In this document: positions 58,580 to 63,566 of the stretch, one piece after another
Position numbering within the stretch: position 1 is the stretch's first letter
Layout of the letters: every line of letters starts with the position of its first letter
Source: Bacteroidia bacterium
GTDB lineage: Bacteria; Bacteroidota; Bacteroidia; Chitinophagales; UBA2359
DNA: 63,566 bases
NCBI GenBank assembly: GCA_030427245.1
Contig: JAUHXA010000038.1
Span: forward strand, 1 to 63,566
Reading direction: 5' to 3'
Notes under the pieces: generated by a model
Told to the model about the DNA's origin: nothing
Databases searched by the model: none
What the model saw: the letters and a program-made list of their open reading frames with translations, nothing else
Made by a program: the position numbers and the translations under genes

Positions 58580-59620
58580 TCAGACCAAGCCTTCTCTAAT
58601 CAAATCATGGATGTGAACAATTCCCATATACTTGTTTTCTTCAACCACCACCAACTGAGTAATTTTGTATTGTTTCATTTGTTCCATTGCTTCAACAGCC
58701 ATTGCATCTTGCTCAATAGTTTTGGGGTGTTGAGTCATAATGTCTTTTGCAGTAAGTTGTCCAACATCTGTATATTTTTGAAGAGTTCTCCGCAAATCTC
58801 CATCTGTAATTACTCCCATCAATACACCTTGTTCATTCACTACGGCAGTTGCACCCAACATTTTGGAGCTTATTTCGATGATAATGGAACGAATACCTGC
58901 CGAATCCAATACTTTTGGAGCTGCATTTTGAGTGTATAAATCCGAGACACGAAGATAGAGTTGTTTGCCAAGTGAACCACCTGGATGAAATCGGGCAAAG
59001 TCTTTGGTCGTGAACCCTCTCAATTCCAAAATACAAACTGCCAAGGCATCTCCCATTGCCATTTGTGCTGCGGTGCTTGCAGTTGGTGCAAGGTTGTGTG
59101 GACAGGCTTCTTGTGTAACAGTGGTATTGATGGGAAAATCGACTTGTTGGGCAAGGTAAGAATTCATATTACCTACCAGAGCAATGAGTTTACTGCCTAC
59201 ATTTTTCAACAAAGGAATCAGCACTTTGATTTCGGCGGTTTCTCCACTTTTAGAAAGACAAATCACAACATCTCCTTTCTGAATCATTCCCAAGTCGCCA
59301 TGAATCGCATCAGCCGCGTGCATAAATAGGGCAGGTGTGCCAGTAGAATTGAAGGTAGCTACAATTTTTTGAGCTACAATGGCACTTTTTCCGACTCCTG
59401 TTAGCACGACCCTACCTTTGGCTTTTAATATAGCTTGTACACTCTCTCTAAAATTTTCGTCAATAAATCCCTTTAACCTTTCTATAGACTCTACTTCGAT
59501 TTGAAGGGTGCGTTTTGCAATTTTGTTTATTTTTTCGTTTAGTAAGCTATTCAATGAGGTTAATTTTTGTTTTATGATAAAAATGTTCGTAAATTTAAGA
59601 AAACTGTAATCAGCACCCAT
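58580..59620 (-). CDS. kdsD: KpsF/GutQ (KdsD-type) sugar-phosphate isomerase
   Basis: A 346-residue protein. An SIS domain (about 55-195) contains VLTGVGKSAIVAQKIVATFNSTGTP (split) and CLSKSGETAEIKVLIP; two CBS domains follow (about 220-280 and 290-346). Such enzymes convert ribulose 5-phosphate to arabinose 5-phosphate for Kdo, a core sugar of lipopolysaccharide. CBS domains bind nucleotides and could regulate it. The N-terminal 20 residues are unusual; a shorter start may be used, but no internal ATG is available near there. A separate transcription unit from manC. Confidence 0.9.
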   Translation of the reverse strand: MGADYSFLKFTNIFIIKQKLTSLNSLLNEKINKIAKRTLQIEVESIERLKGFIDENFRESVQAILKAKGRVVLTGVGKSAIVAQKIVATFNSTGTPALFMHAADAIHGDLGMIQKGDVVICLSKSGETAEIKVLIPLLKNVGSKLIALVGNMNSYLAQQVDFPINTTVTQEACPHNLAPTASTAAQMAMGDALAVCILELRGFTTKDFARFHPGGSLGKQLYLRVSDLYTQNAAPKVLDSAGIRSIIIEISSKMLGATAVVNEQGVLMGVITDGDLRRTLQKYTDVGQLTAKDIMTQHPKTIEQDAMAVEAMEQMKQYKITQLVVVEENKYMGIVHIHDLIREGLV

Positions 59621-59817
59621 TTTTTAGACCTAAAAAGCCATATTAAGCCTGCAAAAGTTTGCCACAGAACAAAGCCCTAACTTATTTGTTGGTGTGCCAT
59701 ACTTCCAAATGATTTTACTTAGTTATTTGGATGCTTATAATTTTTGCAGTAATTTCACTTTTTGTTTCAAGCAAAAAACACATTAATTAAAGAATTAAAT
59801 TATTCAATTGCCCAACT

Positions 59818-62025
59818 ATGGAAGCAGTAGTAGTAGCAGACAGATTGCAGCAGGCGTTATCAGAGTATTTTGGCTTCAATTCATTCAAAGACAACCAAAA
59901 ATACATCATTGAAAACATATTAGAAGGTAGAGACACATTGGTCATAATGCCAACAGGTGGTGGAAAATCATTGTGCTATCAATTACCTGCTATTATGAGT
60001 GAGGGAACTGCCCTTATCATCTCTCCGTTGATTGCATTGATGAAAAATCAAGTTGACATGATGCGTGGATATAGTAGTATTGACAGCATTGCTCATTTTA
60101 TGAACTCTTCGCTGAGCAGAAGTCAACTCAAAAAAGTAAAAGAAGATTTGCTAAGTGGCGACACAAAAATGCTTTATGTCGCTCCTGAAACACTGACTAA
60201 AGAAGATACCATTGCTTTTTTTAAGCAAATAAAAATATCTTTTGTGGCAGTAGATGAAGCTCACTGTATTTCTGAATGGGGTCATGACTTTAGACCTGAA
60301 TACCGTCGTATTCGTGAGATGGTAGATGCTATTGATGAAAGTGTGCCTATTGTAGCCCTTACTGCAACGGCTACTCCAAAGGTAAGAACCGATATTATGA
60401 AAAATCTTCGGTTGAAAAATCCTTATACTTACATAGCTTCTTTTAATCGTGACAACCTTTATTATGAAGTGCGTCCAAAAGGAAAAAAAGAACAGGTCCT
60501 GAGCCAAATCATTCAGTTTATTAAAAGCGATGATCCTAAATCGGGTATCATTTATTGTCTAAATCGAAAAACAACCGAACAGATTGCAGAAAGCCTAATG
60601 GCAAATGGCATCAAGGCTGCAGCTTATCATGCAGGTTTGGATTCTACAACTCGTTCTCTCAGACAAGATCAATTTTTGCAGGAAGACATCAATGTGATTG
60701 TTGCCACAATTGCTTTTGGAATGGGAATAGATAAGCCCGATGTGCGGTTTGTGATTCACTTCAATATGCCTAAAAGTCTTGAAAACTACTACCAAGAAAC
60801 AGGTCGTGCAGGTAGAGACGGCATGGAAGGGCAGTGTATTGGATTTTTCAACTATGCGGATATGACCAAGTTGGAGAAGTTTATGCGAGATAAACCTGTG
60901 GCAGAGCGTGAAATTGGCGGACAACATTTGGCAGAAGTCATTGGATATGCGGAGTCTGCTGGCTGTCGCCGACAATATCTTTTGCATTATTTTGGGGAAG
61001 ATTACGAAGTCGAAAGATGCAAAGGCATGTGTGACAATTGTCGAAACCCAAAGGAAAAGCATGAGGTAAAAGAGTTGACTCAATTGATGCTAAGTGCGGC
61101 CTCAGAACTGCAAGAAAACTACCCAAGCAAATACATCATTGAATTTTTGATGGGTAGTAAAGCACAAGAAGTTATCAACTTCAAACACGATGAACTTCCA
61201 AGCTACAACAAAGGAAAAGAGTACGATACCACTTTCTGGAACTCGGTTATCACACAGGCATTACTCAACAATCTGCTCCGCAAAGACATCGAAAATTATG
61301 GTTTGTTGAAAATCACTCAAAAAGGTCAGGATTTTATCAAAAATCCTTATTCCATCAAAATCGCAGTGAACCATAACTATGACAATGTGAATGCAATGAT
61401 GGCTGAAAACGAGCCTCAAAAAGCGACTGCCCTCGATCCTGTTCTGATCAAAATGCTGAAAGACCTCCGTAAGCGAGTTGCCAAACAAAAAAGTATTCCT
61501 ACGTATGTCATTTTCCAAGACCGTTCGTTGGAAGAAATGGCTACCTACTACCCCATCAACAAAACGGAGCTAGAGAATATAACAGGGGTCAGTAGGGGAA
61601 AGGCAGCAAAATATGGACGTGAATTTTTGAAGTTGATTACCAAATACGTAGAGGACAACGATATCGAACGTGCCAACGATTTTGTAGTAAAAACAACAGG
61701 CAGCAAATCAAAGGACAAAATCTACATTATCCAAAATATTGACAAGCGAATTCCTTTGGATGCTATTGCGAAGCATCTTAACCTAAATATGGAGCCTCTG
61801 CTTACCGAAATTGAGAAAATTGTGGATGCAGGTACAAAATTAGATTTGAAATACCACATCAATAATGTATTGGATGAATATCAACAGGAGGAATTGTTTG
61901 ATTACTTTATGGAGACGGAGAATCCTTCAGTAAAAGATGCCATGAAGGAATTGGACGACGACGAATATACAGAAGAAGATATTCGCTTGATGTATATACA
62001 GTTCATGGCTAAAATGGCGCATTAA
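59818..62025 (+). CDS. recQ: ATP-dependent DNA helicase RecQ
   Basis: A 735-residue helicase. Motifs are MPTGGGKSLCYQLPA (Walker A), VDEAHCISEWGHDFRPEYRR (DEAH and aromatic loop) and QETGRAGRDG (motif VI) for the two RecA-like domains. A zinc-binding motif spreads over CRRQYLL, CKGMCDNC; then a winged helix and an HRDC domain (about 525-600). A C-terminal helical extension (about 650-735) ends the protein. RecQ unwinds recombination intermediates and stalled forks. It is followed 18 bp later by the prohibitin-like gene. Confidence 0.95.
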   Translation: MEAVVVADRLQQALSEYFGFNSFKDNQKYIIENILEGRDTLVIMPTGGGKSLCYQLPAIMSEGTALIISPLIALMKNQVDMMRGYSSIDSIAHFMNSSLSRSQLKKVKEDLLSGDTKMLYVAPETLTKEDTIAFFKQIKISFVAVDEAHCISEWGHDFRPEYRRIREMVDAIDESVPIVALTATATPKVRTDIMKNLRLKNPYTYIASFNRDNLYYEVRPKGKKEQVLSQIIQFIKSDDPKSGIIYCLNRKTTEQIAESLMANGIKAAAYHAGLDSTTRSLRQDQFLQEDINVIVATIAFGMGIDKPDVRFVIHFNMPKSLENYYQETGRAGRDGMEGQCIGFFNYADMTKLEKFMRDKPVAEREIGGQHLAEVIGYAESAGCRRQYLLHYFGEDYEVERCKGMCDNCRNPKEKHEVKELTQLMLSAASELQENYPSKYIIEFLMGSKAQEVINFKHDELPSYNKGKEYDTTFWNSVITQALLNNLLRKDIENYGLLKITQKGQDFIKNPYSIKIAVNHNYDNVNAMMAENEPQKATALDPVLIKMLKDLRKRVAKQKSIPTYVIFQDRSLEEMATYYPINKTELENITGVSRGKAAKYGREFLKLITKYVEDNDIERANDFVVKTTGSKSKDKIYIIQNIDKRIPLDAIAKHLNLNMEPLLTEIEKIVDAGTKLDLKYHINNVLDEYQQEELFDYFMETENPSVKDAMKELDDDEYTEEDIRLMYIQFMAKMAH

Positions 62026-62043
62026 TTCTAAATCAAAAATATT

Positions 62044-62868
62044 ATGGATCCCCAAAAACAGTTTGCAAAATACGCCATCATCGGCACCATCATTTTCATT
62101 TTTTTACTGTTGTTTACCAACAGCACCTTTATCACCATTAACGCAGGAGAGAAAGGTATCCTCTTTAAGAAATTTGGAGGTGGTTTGGACCACACCAAAG
62201 ACGAAGTGTATGGACAAGGCTTTCACATCGTAGCTCCTTGGAATCAGATGATTGTGTATGATGTACGTGAACAAATCAAGGAAGAAAAAATGGATGTGCT
62301 TTCAAGCGACGGTTTGCCGATAGAAGTAGACGTATCTGCTCGCTACCATCCTGTAGGAAACAAAATCGGTTATCTACACAATGAAATTGGAAAAGAGTAC
62401 GAAGATATTGTATTGAAAGATGTGGTCCGTTCTGCGGCAAGAGAAGTCATGGGTAAATACACTCCAGAAGAGCTGTATGCTGACAAAAGAGATGCGGTGA
62501 GAGAAGAAATCGAGGAAATTGTGCGTACGCAACTCGAAAAAAAATACCTTAAACTGCAAGCGGTGAATATACGCTCCATCAAACTTCCGAAGACGATTGA
62601 GGATGCGATTCAAACCAAATTGGTACAGGAACAGGAAAAAGAACAGTATCAATTTAGATTGGAGAAGGAAACCAAAGAGGCTGAACGTCGCAAGATTGAA
62701 GCTACGGGTAAAGCCGAAGCCAACCGCATTATCAGCGAAAGTTTGACCGACAAAATCCTTCGTGAAAAAGGGATTGAAGCAACTTTGGAACTTGCTCATT
62801 CTCCGAATTCTAAAGTCGTTGTGATTGGTTCATCTGATAGTGGATTGCCATTGATTTTGGGGCAGTAG
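62044..62868 (+). CDS. Prohibitin family (SPFH/Band 7) membrane protein
   Basis: A 274-residue protein with one N-terminal membrane helix (about 11-29) and an SPFH domain (about 30-200) including INAGEKGILFKKFGGGLD, GQGFHIVAPWNQ and VVRSAAREVMGKYTPEELY. A coiled coil follows (about 195-235, QEKEQYQFRLEKETKEAERR). Prohibitin-like proteins form large membrane rings and often guard AAA proteases. It is close behind recQ and probably co-transcribed. Confidence 0.92.
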   Translation: MDPQKQFAKYAIIGTIIFIFLLLFTNSTFITINAGEKGILFKKFGGGLDHTKDEVYGQGFHIVAPWNQMIVYDVREQIKEEKMDVLSSDGLPIEVDVSARYHPVGNKIGYLHNEIGKEYEDIVLKDVVRSAAREVMGKYTPEELYADKRDAVREEIEEIVRTQLEKKYLKLQAVNIRSIKLPKTIEDAIQTKLVQEQEKEQYQFRLEKETKEAERRKIEATGKAEANRIISESLTDKILREKGIEATLELAHSPNSKVVVIGSSDSGLPLILGQ

Positions 62869-62893
62869 AAACCACATATAAATTTGAGGAATA

Positions 62894-62937
62894 AAAAGGG
62901 TAGAGACGTTATAGTAGCATAACGTCTCTACCCTTTT
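62894..62937. terminator. Bidirectional terminator, 19-bp perfect stem
   Basis: Arms 62894-62912 and 62919-62937 are perfect reverse complements with a 6-nt loop; the stem ends are A4/T4. It lies between the convergent prohibitin-like and M20 genes. Confidence 0.85.
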
Positions 62938-62985
62938 AGTTTTTGATAATTTTGATATTAAAATGATAACCGAATCCATTCTATT

Positions 62986-63566
62986 CTACTGAGCTTGCAA
63001 TTCTCTCACCGTCAGCCAAGCCATCACCCCTGCTCCCACCTTTAGAGCTTCTTCGTCAATATTGAAGGTCGGAGTATGGACTCCCGAAGTAATCCCACGA
63101 GCTTCGTTGCGAACGCCCAATCGGTAAAAACAGCCTTTTGTTTTTTGGGTATAATGAGCAAAATCTTCCGATGTCATGCGTTGAGGAATATCCACCACAT
63201 TTTCACTCCCCAAATATTCAATGGCTGCGGTTTTGCAGCGATTGGTGAGGGCTATGTCGTTAATCAAAAACGGATATCCTACTGCAATATCAAAATCACA
63301 CTTTCCGCCCATACTTTCCGCCATCATCGTTGCCATTTTGGTCATCAATTCATGGGCTTCAAAACGCCATTCTTCGTTCATCGTTCGGAATGTTCCCTTC
63401 AATCTCACCGTATTGGGAATGATATTGTACGTTCCGCCGTCGGATTGAATAGAACCAAAAGTCAACACAGAAGGAATAATCGGGCTGCAATTTCGACTCA
63501 CGATTTGCTGCAAAGCAGTGATGATGTGAGAAGTAATCACAATGGGGTCAATCGTATTGTGTGGCA
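62986..63566 (-). CDS. M20 family amidohydrolase, partial (C-terminal part)
   Basis: The C-terminal 193 residues of an M20D-type metal-dependent amidohydrolase, with its start beyond the window end; the frame is open to base 63566. Visible parts are HNTIDPIVITSH, the dimerisation-domain segment FGSIQSDGGTYNIIPNTVRLKGTFR (split), MTSEDFAHYTQKTKG with a metal/catalytic Glu-Asp, and GVHTPTFNIDEEAL with the last metal His. Members hydrolyse N-acyl amino acids, IAA conjugates or hippurate; the substrate is not determined. Confidence 0.9.
   Translation of the reverse strand, partial: PHNTIDPIVITSHIITALQQIVSRNCSPIIPSVLTFGSIQSDGGTYNIIPNTVRLKGTFRTMNEEWRFEAHELMTKMATMMAESMGGKCDFDIAVGYPFLINDIALTNRCKTAAIEYLGSENVVDIPQRMTSEDFAHYTQKTKGCFYRLGVRNEARGITSGVHTPTFNIDEEALKVGAGVMAWLTVRELQAQ

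Overview
This window comes from a chromosome of the phylum Bacteroidota. The evidence is two proteins with C-terminal type IX secretion (T9SS) sorting domains, a PorE-like T9SS lipoprotein, a FecI/FecR/TonB-receptor regulatory set, an Alternative Complex III (ACIII) operon joined to an aa3-type cytochrome oxidase operon, AT-rich DNA, and several copies of the TAnnTTTG -7 promoter motif typical of the phylum. A marine or sludge-type Saprospiria- or Cytophaga-like lineage would fit, but I cannot place the genus from sequence alone.

Layout. 0.25-6.7 kb is a minus-strand run: RDD membrane protein, alpha/beta-hydrolase/OsmC fusion, GNAT acetyltransferase, beta-barrel protein, aconitase, DUF420 membrane protein. 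7.0-9.4 kb is a plus-strand T9SS cargo protein. 9.4-25.2 kb is the core of the window, one minus-strand respiratory cluster transcribed actA-B-C-D-E-F, coxB, coxA, ctaB, two subunit III genes, subunit IV, then a SCO-like gene. It encodes a quinol:cytochrome c oxidoreductase (ACIII) and its partner terminal oxidase. 25.5-28.6 kb holds a small membrane protein, a lipoprotein and HflX. 29.2-31.5 kb is the monomeric NADP isocitrate dehydrogenase. 31.8-39.4 kb is an accessory stretch of envelope proteins: a two-module lipoprotein, secreted hypotheticals, TPR proteins, a YfiR-like protein, the PorE-like protein and a BatE-like protein, with several hairpins not tied to an obvious gene. 39.4-43.7 kb holds ribosome recycling factor, a 994-residue TPR-CHAT protease-like protein and a TMEM220-like protein. 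43.7-48.6 kb is a sigma factor / anti-sigma / TonB receptor operon. 48.7-54.5 kb holds a SecD-like lipoprotein, a beta-barrel protein and a 1281-residue T9SS protein. 54.7-63.6 kb contains tatC, ridA, a LOG-family gene, mannose-1-phosphate guanylyltransferase, KdsD-type isomerase, RecQ, a prohibitin-like protein and a partial M20 amidohydrolase.

How the genes work together. ACIII oxidises menaquinol and passes electrons through haem c groups to the CuA site of oxidase subunit II; CtaB supplies haem O for subunit I. Aconitase and isocitrate dehydrogenase supply the TCA flux that feeds this chain. ActB carries a twin-arginine signal, and tatC, the core of its likely translocase, is in the same window. 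The T9SS cargo proteins depend on the secretion machinery to which the PorE-like protein belongs.

I found no CRISPR array, tRNA, rRNA, transposase or obvious defence island. The most unusual items are a SCO-like protein that has lost all three copper ligands, a solitary TPR-CHAT protein, a stand-alone SecD-like lipoprotein, histidine-rich tracts on several respiratory subunits, and several unexplained intergenic inverted repeats and terminators.
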